64,000 nucleotides of DNA from Albugo candida. Lineage: Eukaryota; Oomycota; Peronosporomycetes; Albuginales; Albuginaceae. The position numbers and the translations under genes are program-made. Below, one piece after another: positions 1 through 9,886 of the stretch. The stretch is taken from NCBI GenBank assembly GCA_905220665.1, contig CAJNAR010000150.1, positions 124,001-188,000 of the forward strand, given 5' to 3'. Below the pieces are notes generated by a model, which saw only the letters and a program-made list of their open reading frames with translations, did not search any database and was not told where the DNA came from. Each line of letters opens with the position of its first letter. Position 1 is the first letter of the stretch.

Positions 1-1643
1 GTCACTCATTTCTTGAGCGATCGCATGCCGACGGGATGTCCTTGTTTGCTGTACCACACAATTCAAGTCGTCCACAAAATCTCTACTTCGTTTTCGGTTT
101 CTAAATTGCATATCATTTTGATCCGCAGTTGCTTCTATCTCATTAGTATCTGTAGATGTTTGTTGTGGCATAGCCTTCGCTAAGCTGCTATACAAATCAG
201 CTATGTCATAATAGCTTTTGTATGGGCTTCGTTCGTGTAAACGAGCCAGTAGTGCTTGCGCAGCCAATTGCTTGGAGATACGTTTGGTTGAGCCCACTCC
301 CTTCACAGCAACAATGAGCATTTGCATACGGTTCAATGCGCACAACGGGTACCTCGCCCGCTTTTTTTCCACAGGATGCGACTGTTTTGAAGCTATTGCA
401 TCCATTCTTTTCCGTCATCAGCGTATTGTAAACCACCGAGATGCCTCGATTCCGATTCTGATATTCTTGCAGTACTTGTGCGGGCGTTCGTATCGATAAT
501 GCGAGGCAAGCCTCGAGTCAACTGTCAATGTGTATGAAATCGAGACGAGTTATCTTACGTACAGAAAGAACACGATCGTCCGACATTGACAATTGCTTGA
601 AGTCTTCGAGACTCTACGAGAGCGCATGAGAACATGAACCTACGTGCTTTTTCAATGACTCAAACCATCGACTTGGAATCCATTCCATATGACATCATTT
701 GATCGGTATAATCGACGCTTTTCTCGCATGCATTGGTGTCCTTCTTCACCAAAAGCTTTTGGAAATCGGGAATTCTATCCAACCGTTAGCAATGTATTGT
801 AGGATGAGAGCATGAACGAGAGTGATGTACAATTTCTTGAGCGCAGACTCCACCGCCGCTTCTCTTGCCAGAACCTTGGATGGTCGGCTTTCCATCGAGT
901 ACCGTTTCTCGTGCACGTAAATCGCACACGTGACTGGATTTATTAGATCTATAGTACACATTGAGAATCACTTCCTGAAATCGATTCAACTGATTGACCT
1001 CACCATCATTCTTGGAAAACTCGTAGCGAGGGGTGCATCGTAACGCCGCTACTATATAATCCTACAGAAAAGGATGTAAACAAAGTATACAAGTTACAAA
1101 ATGAGCAGCCAACCCGAAGCAGCGCTTTTGCTGATTTTCCTTCTGGATTCTCAATTCGAACGCCATTTACAAGAATTGTGTTGAAGACATCAATAGTCTC
1201 ATGAAGTTTTCCAATTCCCACGATGCGCTTGATGCTCTAAAGTGAGGTAAATAACATAGTTATACGGATGGCAATGCTGCTATTGTGCTGATAAGTACTG
1301 ATTCGCTGGTAGGAAGAAGAGTGTGGTCGAAATGCGAATGTTTATGAGTCTCATAAACTTCATTTTCATTGCAAGAGCGAAATATATTTAGAGGAGGCAA
1401 ATGTGAGCGAGCAAATGCGTCGAAATCGGCCTCTGAATTGCAGCTTCCAATGCGATACGGTCGAGACCAACAGACGACTTTGGTCTTTTCATGAACAAAA
1501 AATCGAATTCCGGAATCATGAAGCATCTCCACCCATCCTTCAGGTAGCACAGAGTCATATTCGCTGCATGCTGATATATCTGTTGATAGTTTATGTCCCT
1601 CAGAAGCGCTCAAAGCCACCGTCGTATCATTCATGTTAATCAT
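1..1643 (-). CDS. DGCR8/Pasha-like microprocessor protein (WW + two dsRBDs), 3' end cut by window edge
   Basis: Exons on the minus strand, placed by homology: 1299-1643, 1114-1236, 1004-1061, 831-933, 666-774, 563-613, 353-511 and 1-300 (open at the edge). Together they give 416 codons in one frame. The seven introns are 51-70 nt with GT..AG ends. Residues 33-63 form a WW domain (W37, W59; ends WSRPY) followed by a PPL motif near residue 83, the order seen in DGCR8. Residues about 142-212 form dsRBD1 (NPEGKS, then PSKVLAREAAVESALKKL, then LIPDF, where human DGCR8 also has LIPDF). Residues about 271-338 form dsRBD2 (PAQVLQEY ... SCGKK ... STKRISKQLAAQALLARL). Animal DGCR8 partners Drosha to crop pri-miRNA in the nucleus; that role here is inference. 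The start at 1643 is the first ATG after an in-frame TAA. The protein is shorter than human DGCR8 between WW and dsRBD1. An alternative is a generic WW/dsRBD protein, but the collinear match makes DGCR8 family likely. Confidence 0.82.
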
Positions 1644-2584
1644 TGTGGTTCCAGTAAACAATTATGTGAGGCACCTTATTATAGAGGAGGCGTTGATTGG
1701 GTGCGACTCTTTGTCGATCTTTCCAATCAAATATGACATAGCTAATGGTGATATTTGGACGCTTAATGACAGACAGCTTTTCTGACAAGTGTTAATGAAT
1801 GCATGCTTCCGAATTGTCGCTTATAGAGAAGCGGTACGACATAGGTATTTTGTCATCCCAGTAGCTGTAAAGATGTGAAAAGCAGATGGAAATGCAATAC
1901 TAGTGAAACTGAACATGCGGGAACGGCTACCAAAGCGCGGTATACGTTGAAGCGACAGTATCTAAAATTCTATTCCGACAATTTACGATATTGCATATAA
2001 TAAGAATCGGTAAGTGTACTGTGCACTGATTGGAGCGCAAAGGTCTTTTGATAATGGTATGAAAGCGGCATTTCAGAAAAGCCTGTTCATGTAGTATTAC
2101 CACCGGCAACCTTCGAAACATGATTGAACATTAACTCAGCGAGAAAGCAGTGTTTGTCGATGATTTTACAGCGAAAACGCCACAGTGATGCTTGCACCAA
2201 ATTCTCAATTTAATATTATTTGTTAAAGTCTATTGATTGTACCGGTACACTGAATTTCCCCAAGCAAACGAAATATACTCAGCATCTCAAAGCCTCTAAC
2301 ACTTTCTCAGTAAAGTCCCTTATGAAATAGGTCAACAATCACACCACGAGCAACACCAACGTTATAAACTCGCAAACAAATAAAACTGCCAATCTGATTG
2401 ACAGAATGAGACAAGATCGAATATACATCAATGTGTCACGTGGTTGATGTGCGAATTATCGCCAGCCACATAACTATCTGTTAAGAGGTCATGCACAATC
2501 CCAATAATGCGGTTCCATCATCGCAATCCAAAAATACCCTGATGGCGGTTTATTAGATGGGTTGAAAAACATTCCTGAAACCAA
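1644..2584. other. Intergenic region between divergent DGCR8-like and tetraspanin-like genes
   Basis: This stretch of about 940 bp must hold both promoters of a divergent gene pair. I see only short ORFs without conserved motifs, and no repeat or RNA gene that I can support. Confidence 0.5.
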
Positions 2585-3589
2585 ATGGCCTCGGCAGATG
2601 ACGAGAAGAACGACAGCATTTCTGTCAATATTGCAAAAGTGATTCTAATGCTGCTCAATATGGCAATTGTAGTCATTGGCTCGCTAATTGTTCATTTCAG
2701 CCACCGAATCAAAGCTTCCGGGTGGCTGGACGCACTTAGCGAGGAGTATGATTGGATCACTCGCACCACATTCATGGTTCTTCTCGCGTTTGGTATCACA
2801 CTGATTGTGATTGGAACTGTTGGGTGTGCAGGCGCGTGGTTACAGCGCCGCTGGATACTCACAATTTACGGCTTTCTGTTAATTCTCGCACTTGTCTTCT
2901 TCGTCCTCATTGGTGTTGTGAGTGGTGTCATCAAATTGAAATATACAACAATCAATCAAAATAAATCGGATCAAGTTTCAGATCCGGAGATTGGAAACAA
3001 ATTCAATGAATTGTATTGCTACGGACAAATCCCATACTATTGTCAGGACGCAAAGATTGTCGATGCACTCGATACATTCAATCTCTCGTCATTTGCATCG
3101 TCTGTTTCTAAAACTGCGACCAATATCTCATCTCTCTGTGATTTCGATGGCATTTCTTTAACGAATCAGATGGAACAAATGTGCACAGTCTGTCGGATGG
3201 CGCGTCAAAACCAACATTTTCGGCCAGTATTCGATTGGTTTGAGCGCGAGTGCCCACGCACGTCATCAAAGATGCAGTGGTGCTACAATTTTCTCCAAAG
3301 AGAAAATGTGGGCGATGAAATTGACAAGCGAGAGAATGCACCATTTCGACAGTGCAGAGACCGATTGTATCATTTCATATCCAGTTGGAGCAGTGGGATT
3401 CTCATTGCAAGTATCATTGTTTGCTTCTTGATACTCTCTGTTCTCGCATCTGCTTGCCTCATCCGCCGCAAAACAAGCAAAGACATTTGGGATGAATTTT
3501 CAGGTCAGTCAAAAGGCTACCCGGAGGAAGTAAACGGTTCATACAATCAAATTCGGCCTCCTACAAATCCTAAATCAGTCTGCTTTTAG
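2585..3589 (+). CDS. Tetraspanin-like four-TM membrane protein
   Basis: This intronless ORF of 334 aa starts at an ATG shortly after the AAACC context. It has hydrophobic segments at about residues 18-41, 60-83 and 88-113, then a large extracellular-type loop of about 155 residues, a fourth segment at about 270-292 and a short cytoplasmic tail. The large loop is cysteine-rich (YCYG, YYCQ, LCDF, MCTVCRM, RECPR, WCYN, RQCRD), as expected for a disulfide-bonded tetraspanin EC2. The animal CCG signature is not present; CTVC is the nearest double-Cys motif. Tetraspanins organise membrane microdomains with partner receptors or adhesion proteins; partners cannot be inferred here. It is convergent with the sugar transporter, with 81 bp between stop codons. 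The topology supports the call well, while subfamily assignment is not possible. Confidence 0.75.
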   Translation: MASADDEKNDSISVNIAKVILMLLNMAIVVIGSLIVHFSHRIKASGWLDALSEEYDWITRTTFMVLLAFGITLIVIGTVGCAGAWLQRRWILTIYGFLLILALVFFVLIGVVSGVIKLKYTTINQNKSDQVSDPEIGNKFNELYCYGQIPYYCQDAKIVDALDTFNLSSFASSVSKTATNISSLCDFDGISLTNQMEQMCTVCRMARQNQHFRPVFDWFERECPRTSSKMQWCYNFLQRENVGDEIDKRENAPFRQCRDRLYHFISSWSSGILIASIIVCFLILSVLASACLIRRKTSKDIWDEFSGQSKGYPEEVNGSYNQIRPPTNPKSVCF

Positions 3590-3670
3590 CTCTCGAGTCA
3601 TTGTGTTTTTGTTCCTATTACGTTCAAATGAATCGAATTTACTTTATTGTTAGAGTAAATACTTTGAAAA

Positions 3671-5212
3671 TCAAACGCGCAGTTGATTTGGTGTGGACGT
3701 GCATTTGTAATCGGGCTGTGAAGAGTTCGCGTTTTCTTCAAAAGTGAAAAATAGCGGTTCAATGTCTTCCAATAAAAGTCCTTTTGTCTCGGGACAAAAC
3801 AGATAGACGAATACGAAGCAAACCAATGACAGAAATCCAAACAGATAAAACACTCCATTGACGTTCAAGTACGAGAATAATTTGGCCACAGCGATCATAG
3901 CGGAACCAGCCAGCCAATTCGACATGGTTGATAAAGTGACTGCTTTGGCGCGGACATTCGTTGGAAATATCTCTGCCGGATAGATCCAACAGACCGGACC
4001 CCACGAAATTGCAAAATTGAATATGAATATGGATGTGAATATGATCATAACGTACCCAGCCCAGACGGAGCAATTGGAACTCGTTGTGTTCCCATTACAG
4101 CCATACGTGAATGTGATTGCGGATACTAAATGACCTACAGCCATCCCTATTGCCCCGATGAGCAATAAACGACGACGACCGACCCTATCAACCCAGTACA
4201 TTCCGGGAAATGTGCTTAGCCAAAATACGATTGACAGAATGAGCAATGATAACACACCATTTCCAGATACATCGCGAAAGATTTCACCACCATACAAAAG
4301 AACTGGGTTGATGCCAGTAGCTTGTTGTAAGCCCTGAAGTGACATTGCAATCAGCGTTCTCCGTAAGAGGGAACTATCCAGCCACAAGGTCGACCAAGTC
4401 ACTGGTTTGCTTTCCATCTTCAGCTGATCACCAATCGCATCCAATTCCTTGTCAACATGCTCCGTTTGTCTCAGTCGCTTGAGAACCGTACGTGCCTCTC
4501 CTCTTCCCTTCACTTGATACGTCCATCTTGGACTCTCTGGAACGGTGAAAATTCCAATCATAACAATGAAAGATGGTATGAGTGCGACTGCATTCGTGAT
4601 TCGCCATCCGTATGTGGAACTAGCGACCAAATTATTGACAATGTTGGACAATAACATCCCAGTAGTATTCATGGCTTGCATCGATCCAGAGAGGATACCG
4701 CGTAGTTCTTTCGGAGCTGCTTCAGCCCCAAAAATTGGCAACGAAAACGATGAATTTCCGACACCTGCTCCCGCAAAAAATCGTCCCATCAGCACAAGTG
4801 CATGCTGTTTTGGAGGTGTCAGGCATACCCATAACGTGCCAGTGGTGAATAAACAACCCGCATTGAAGATGGTCACGCGTCTTCCATATCGTTGGGCGAT
4901 ATAGCCACCAATATACGCCCCAACAATGCATCCAATGTAGTACACAACATTATAAAGCGTTGTGAACGTCGTCCAGTTCTCAGGCATGTTACGACTCGAA
5001 CTCGTGCAGTCCTTATACGTATTGTGCTCGTAACCCACACAAAAATCGAACAGGAAATTATCCATTACGATAACACCGCCAGTTACTCCTTGATCATACC
5101 CAAAAAACATTCCACCTAAAGACGCAAATATGCAGACAGCGATTGCATAAGTGCGTGTTCCTTGGGTCTCCTCCGTCACGGTAGCCGTGGGTATGGAGAC
5201 ACCGACAGCCAT
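3671..5212 (-). CDS. MFS sugar (hexose) transporter
   Basis: This single-exon ORF of 513 aa starts at ATG 5212. It carries the sugar-porter family signatures in order: GYDQGVTGGV in TM1, QRYGRR in the TM2-TM3 loop, PESPRW at the end of the first half, QQATGINPVLLYGG in TM7, VDRVGRRRLLL in the TM8-TM9 loop, and CPETKG after TM12. About twelve hydrophobic segments are visible, and the length is normal for the family. It should act at the plasma membrane or a host-facing membrane as a proton-coupled monosaccharide importer. The exact sugar cannot be read from the sequence. Nearby N-glycosylation-type residues lie in the long TM1-TM2 loop, which contains a Cys pair. The call is firm at family level. 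Confidence 0.92.
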   Translation of the reverse strand: MAVGVSIPTATVTEETQGTRTYAIAVCIFASLGGMFFGYDQGVTGGVIVMDNFLFDFCVGYEHNTYKDCTSSSRNMPENWTTFTTLYNVVYYIGCIVGAYIGGYIAQRYGRRVTIFNAGCLFTTGTLWVCLTPPKQHALVLMGRFFAGAGVGNSSFSLPIFGAEAAPKELRGILSGSMQAMNTTGMLLSNIVNNLVASSTYGWRITNAVALIPSFIVMIGIFTVPESPRWTYQVKGRGEARTVLKRLRQTEHVDKELDAIGDQLKMESKPVTWSTLWLDSSLLRRTLIAMSLQGLQQATGINPVLLYGGEIFRDVSGNGVLSLLILSIVFWLSTFPGMYWVDRVGRRRLLLIGAIGMAVGHLVSAITFTYGCNGNTTSSNCSVWAGYVMIIFTSIFIFNFAISWGPVCWIYPAEIFPTNVRAKAVTLSTMSNWLAGSAMIAVAKLFSYLNVNGVFYLFGFLSLVCFVFVYLFCPETKGLLLEDIEPLFFTFEENANSSQPDYKCTSTPNQLRV

Positions 5213-7318
5213 CTACACGAATTATGATAATTTGAAAGTGGTATGTGGTATCAAAATGAGGATTGCGGAATACTTGTGCATTGAAAGTCAGAAAATATAG
5301 AACAGCGTCCCCTTCAAACACAATGCTTGCGTAGCATGGAAGAGTGGCTGCTTTGGAATGTTCATTGATTCTCCTACGTAACTTTCAGAGTCAAATGTTG
5401 AGTTGCCACAATTCCTCACGGAGCTATTTCGTCTCACAGGAATTTGTGGTAATCAGACAAAGACATTTTTTGCTCCGATGTCTCATACTGCCAAAAGAGA
5501 ACTTTGATTGCGGCTTTAGAATACAGGAGTACAACTATTGCAGGGAACTTGACGTCTTTGATTTATTACACTGAGCAGCGCGTCTCAGATACATGTGATG
5601 ATTGGCTGACGTGAAATCAAACATATGGAATGGTTCGTACTGATAGTTTTTAGCGTCATGCGGAATGAATTAGCTCATACACTCACGAGGCAGTTTCTTA
5701 TAATAAGGTGCTATGTATGGTCTATCGGCATCTGCATAGCATGAAAAGAACGCTAGGCTAATGAGATCATTGATGATTGATTAGCAATACAGCGTGCTGG
5801 ACAAGGATGAATGCATGAGGAATTCTTCGTGCGTTCTTGATAGCAAGGCATTCAGACTTCAAGCGATCAACGCCGCACGCATTGCGGAATACTCGATCAT
5901 AAATTAGAATCATGATACTGTCATTAAACGTCTCTAATTAATCCCGGCAGTACAAGCTCTAGATTAGCATCGATGTTTCAAGATGCAGGCCAAACACTTG
6001 CACCTTAATTCCAGTTGAATCCATGTTTAGCTTGAGAAAAATGACCATGTGTAAAGGCCGAGTTGTTCCCGCATGTTTGAAGATGAAGATCTTGATATCA
6101 ATGGGCCTCTGTCTACGTCTGGCTTTGCAATCCTTTGTGACACGTCTGCTTGCCCTGGTCCTTCATATGACTTCTGATGCAGGAAAGTGAAGGTTTTGTT
6201 TGGTCAAGTCGAGACAAGAACTCAATAGTAGCAATAAGCGGATTGAACATCTTTTAAGCTCAAGCTGTTTTTTCTGGCTCAAGCCGATGTGCACTGGAAG
6301 GAGCCGGTCCAACCATTTCTGCGTCACTATGCCCATTGTTCTGTAGAAGGCTCTCAACACGACACAGTTGCTCACGCATGATAGCAATTACATCTACTCT
6401 CGATCATGTGCAGCCTTCAGACGATGTACACTACCTCTTCCATGTTTCATTACACTTGCAGCTTTAATTGTATATTTGCGCGTAGTATTATCGAGACATA
6501 GTCGTGTGTACAAGCACACCACTTCCACCAAAGGACTAGGAATGGGTGAAAAGGCATATTTTGCTGGCAATATAGCTGAGGTAGTGAGACGTCTCTAGCG
6601 AAAAATTAAATACTGGTTTGAAATCCTTTACTATGCCAGTCGACTTCAACCTCTTGCGTGATTGAGATTTCTTGCTTCGTTATGGTAATGTTTCTGTTTT
6701 GGAACTTCCGACTTATGTTCTCGGCTGATATCATTGGTATGTTTGTATTGCTGGTTCCTACTTGACGTCAAATGCATGAAGTGTTACGTTTAGTCCTATC
6801 ATTGTGCTACAATACTAACAGAAAACGGATGGAGGAGGGGGGGGGTACGATCTAAGGCTGCGTGCATCCGAAAATCTTGTACATCTCTCCGCCTTATCTC
6901 GTCGGTCTCTTGTAACGCAAAGTAGCCTTTGTGGTTAAAAAGGCTGTAGGATGGGTTCAGGGTTCAGGGTTGAAAAACGGGATGGACAATGCGACATGTG
7001 TAGGTTTTATGTCACGCTCGGGTACAGATGCAGAAGATGGCCATTCGGAGTAAAGTGTGATCGAATTACTCTTTCCAGCACCTAAAGTTTTATTCGCTTA
7101 CTCGTTTTCTTGTTGTAAACACTATCTGGAATTCTTTGGAGGGTAAACTACTGGCGCGATCAATATTTGAAGAAAGGGAAGGCAACATGTGTAGGTTATT
7201 TTTCGAACCTGTCTCTATACCATCTAAACATCTATGTAGCTTCTCCAACAATTCGCAAGTATCTATGGTGAACTAAGTTATGCTCATTTTTCAATTCTCC
7301 TCATTGCAGCTTGGTTTA
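5213..7318. other. Gene-free stretch upstream of the sugar transporter
   Basis: No ORF here has a recognisable domain. A G-run sits near 6837-6845 and a short tandem GGGTTCA-type repeat near 6956-6972. The part from about 6700 onward resembles 35.0-35.6 kb in patches (for example the shared words TGTTTGTATTGCTG and TGTGCTACA), so it is probably one arm of an old duplication that includes the secreted-protein copies. Confidence 0.4.
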
Positions 7319-7490
7319 ATGCGATTCTGCTTGATCCTCGATGTTGGCTTTTCATTTCTCAACCTACAAATCTTTTTTAGAAGATGCTACGTCCAATAAC
7401 GGTGCAGTTAAGCGCATAGGCTTAACGCCATCACACAATAAAAAAGCGAGGCAGCACCGGCCAGAGAATCCGGTGCCCTCATACCCGTAA
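7319..7490 (+). pseudogene. Frameshifted small secreted-protein copy (paralog of 35650-35829)
   Basis: The ATG at 7319 opens a signal-peptide-like start (MRFCLILDVGFSFLNLQI) that matches the start of the gene at 35650 almost residue for residue. After a T-run near 7371-7376 the frame is lost and the original frame stops at 7399. The downstream match (KRIGLTPS, against ARMGFNPS in the intact copy) continues in another frame to a stop at 7490. A one-base change in the T homopolymer explains this. I do not recognise a function. Secreted, basic, Pro-rich and fast-changing proteins of this size in plant-pathogenic oomycetes are candidate effectors, which is inference only. Confidence 0.55.
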
Positions 7491-8854
7491 GCTTGCGGAC
7501 ATAGAGGAACAACGGTCATGCATAAAGAGTGGTATTGCAACACCGACCAATGCACCAGCAAGCAGTCGAAAATACATGGACACCATCAAGTACGAAAGCT
7601 ATGCACAAGATTTGAAGCTTTGATTGTTTAACACTTCTCTTCTTTTCATTGAATATTGTTCCTTTTCATATTCTCATGACTTTCAATCTTATTCGTCAGC
7701 AGTGGGCTCCAACGCTGCCATGAAAATTATTTGAAATCGCTACGATTTGGTCCGCCCACGCTGTTAATACCACTGAACCAAAATGATCAAAATTGAAGTT
7801 GCTAAATCGTAGAAAATGCACATACATGTACAGCTTTCTTTCTTTGTATATCCAGGTCTTTCAAAATACATATAGTACGGACATAATTATATTCGAAGGG
7901 CTCCGAGGTAATCAATGTCGTTTGTAGGGTCTTATGTGATTTGCAACAATACGTTAAAATTCGTATCTGCTGGTGTGATCACATGACGAAATCCATGATA
8001 CCTTTTCCGTTCTTTGCATTATTGTCCACTTCTTCATGTCTGCTTCCAGTCCGCTACTCCGGTATTGGGACGGAAGAGAGGTCACACGCCAAGGTCAAAT
8101 CATAAACGTGCTGGTGAGATTTTTACGAATAGTCTACGCATATTTATCATCGATCAACTATCAGTAACCAAGCAAAATATTTCCATTCCGCTTATATTTG
8201 AGCTGCATGAGAAGGTCTGCTTTCTCTAGCAATTCAATATTGTGAAGCGCAGGTTGCATTGCTATCATCACAATTGATATTCCGTTTCTTTTCTTTTACC
8301 ATATTACAAATCAAACCAATACCATTATCACGAAAAAAATCAAGACGTGGCGAATCCTAATTCTATAAGACAACTTGCAGGCATATCTTCTACTTGCGAC
8401 GTCATGTATAAATAAAGTCTTCCGCATTCCTTCATCCAATCGATGATTGGTACATCAACTCTTTCAGCTTCAACCTATTCGATACATTTACCAATTCGGA
8501 TTTTTGTGTGGCCCGCAATGGCGATTGATCGTTCCGAATGTGATGACAAGGCAACCCTGTGACTTCTTCTATTCTTTCTGCATGCATGATGTCATTACGA
8601 TGCGTATCAATAATTATATTGTCAGTACTACACCTGGAAGCTGCGTTTAACAGCCATTGTCTTGGCACGTGCAAGAGATCAAGTTATGATTTTGAAAACA
8701 TCTGCGCAAGTATGCAAGGTCTGATGCTATAAGCCTTCATGTCTTGAGGGCGGCTTAGTTCGAAAAGTGTAGGTTTATCAATAAGTAGAGTAGGTTCATC
8801 TGCTCAAATCAAAGCTATAAAAATTATTTATTTTCAAAATATAATAATATTTAG
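7491..8854. other. Gene-poor stretch with one tiny secreted-type ORF
   Basis: Apart from the 40-codon ORF at 7983-8105, I see no supported gene. A basic peptide encoded near 8065-8115 (GHTPRSNHKRAGE) vaguely recalls the tail of the 7.3-kb secreted-protein copy, but too weakly to annotate. Confidence 0.3.
7983..8105 (+). CDS. Possible tiny secreted peptide
   Basis: This ORF of 40 codons begins MTKSMIPFPFFALLSTSSCL, a plausible signal peptide, followed by about 20 polar residues. Nothing else supports it, and a chance ORF is quite possible. It is included because a small secreted-protein relative lies 0.6 kb upstream and the following bases in another frame encode a basic peptide that could be a frameshifted tail. 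Confidence 0.2.
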   Translation: MTKSMIPFPFFALLSTSSCLLPVRYSGIGTEERSHAKVKS

Positions 8855-8982
8855 GGAATCGTTATTCAGCACTCACCTTTTCTGTAATCAGCACTCAGCC
8901 TCCATAAATTGATAGATTGGTGGCCTCTGATTGCTAGAGTAAAGAAAAGGGAATTTAAAGAAAAATATACCAATTTGATAAA

Positions 8983-9807
8983 GGGTATTGATATCCCGAC
9001 AACTTTCTTTAATTACATTTATATTTTTTATTTTAAATTACACTATGCCTACTTAGATTATTACTCCCACAACTTTTTTAGAGCAATAATAAGTGGTATT
9101 GATATCCTGACAACTTTTTTGGAGCAATAATTAGTGGTATTGATATCCTGACAACTTTTTTTTAAATTACATTTATTCGCAATTTAGACTACGTTATGCC
9201 TACTTAAATTATTGCTCCCACAACTTTTTTGAAAAATAAATAAGTTTACATTTCAACTAATAGATGTCATTTACGTCTAAGGCTAAATCTATAAGAGAAA
9301 ATTACCTTCAACTGAGCTAAACACTCATCACTAGTAGACGATTCATTGCCAGTTTGTTAAGCTATAATGCCTCGTAAAGATGCAAAAGTTATTATACACT
9401 AACGGCCGAAGGTAAAATGTGTTGAGAAATAATTCTGTGAAAGAAAAATATTAAATTTTTTACTTAAGCTTCTTCTGAATCGAACTCGTAACCGGAATTC
9501 CGCAAGACCGCTTGTTATCGCCGATTGTTGCACCTGCATTTCCCTGTGTCCGATGCTCAAATGCTATGTGTCAAATGGAAATTGGCAGAAGTAATAGCCT
9601 ATCACAGATGAAACATTCTGTGTATTAGCCAACCACAAATAATTCTCGATTGGAGCTGTTGGAGCAACAATTTAGGGTGTGTATGGATGTAATTAGTTAG
9701 AAATGTAAAATCATGTATGTATTTGCAAAAAAGAAAAAGTTGTGAGAGTAATAATTCAACTAGGCATGTTGTAACATAAAAAAAAAGTTGTCGGGATATC
9801 AATACCC
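8983..9807 (-). mobile_element. 825-bp deletion derivative of element A (element B)
   Basis: The ends are GGGTATTGATATCCCGACAAC and its inverse. The flanks are identical 9-mers, TTTGATAAA at 8974-8982 and 9808-9816, so the insertion boundaries are exact. Its two arms match, in reverse orientation, the two ends of element A at 27462-30928 (the 9240-9420 part against 29830-30030, and the 9590-9800 part against 27470-27720). The transposase-coding middle is missing. Near the left end the terminal motif is repeated (about 9090 and 9139). Confidence 0.85.
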
Positions 9808-9886
9808 TTTGATAAAAAAATAAAAAAAATATACCGGGGCTGTATACTATACGCACGGATATACATTACACATTTAAATACCAGCG

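Noticed and set aside
290..296. A one-base frameshift in dsRBD2 of the DGCR8-like gene
   Set aside because: I first read the frame change as an indel, but an intron at 301-352 restores the frame and aligns better with DGCR8.
206..436. A stand-alone 76-residue minus-strand protein
   Set aside because: Its middle is an exon of the DGCR8-like gene, but the rest reads into a 52-nt intron and then the wrong frame.
746..989. Two overlapping minus-strand ORFs as separate genes
   Set aside because: They are alternate frames around a 70-nt intron of the DGCR8-like gene. Splicing uses part of one only.
6956..6972. Telomere-like GGGTTCA repeats
   Set aside because: Only about two units are present, they do not match a known telomere repeat, and the position is internal.
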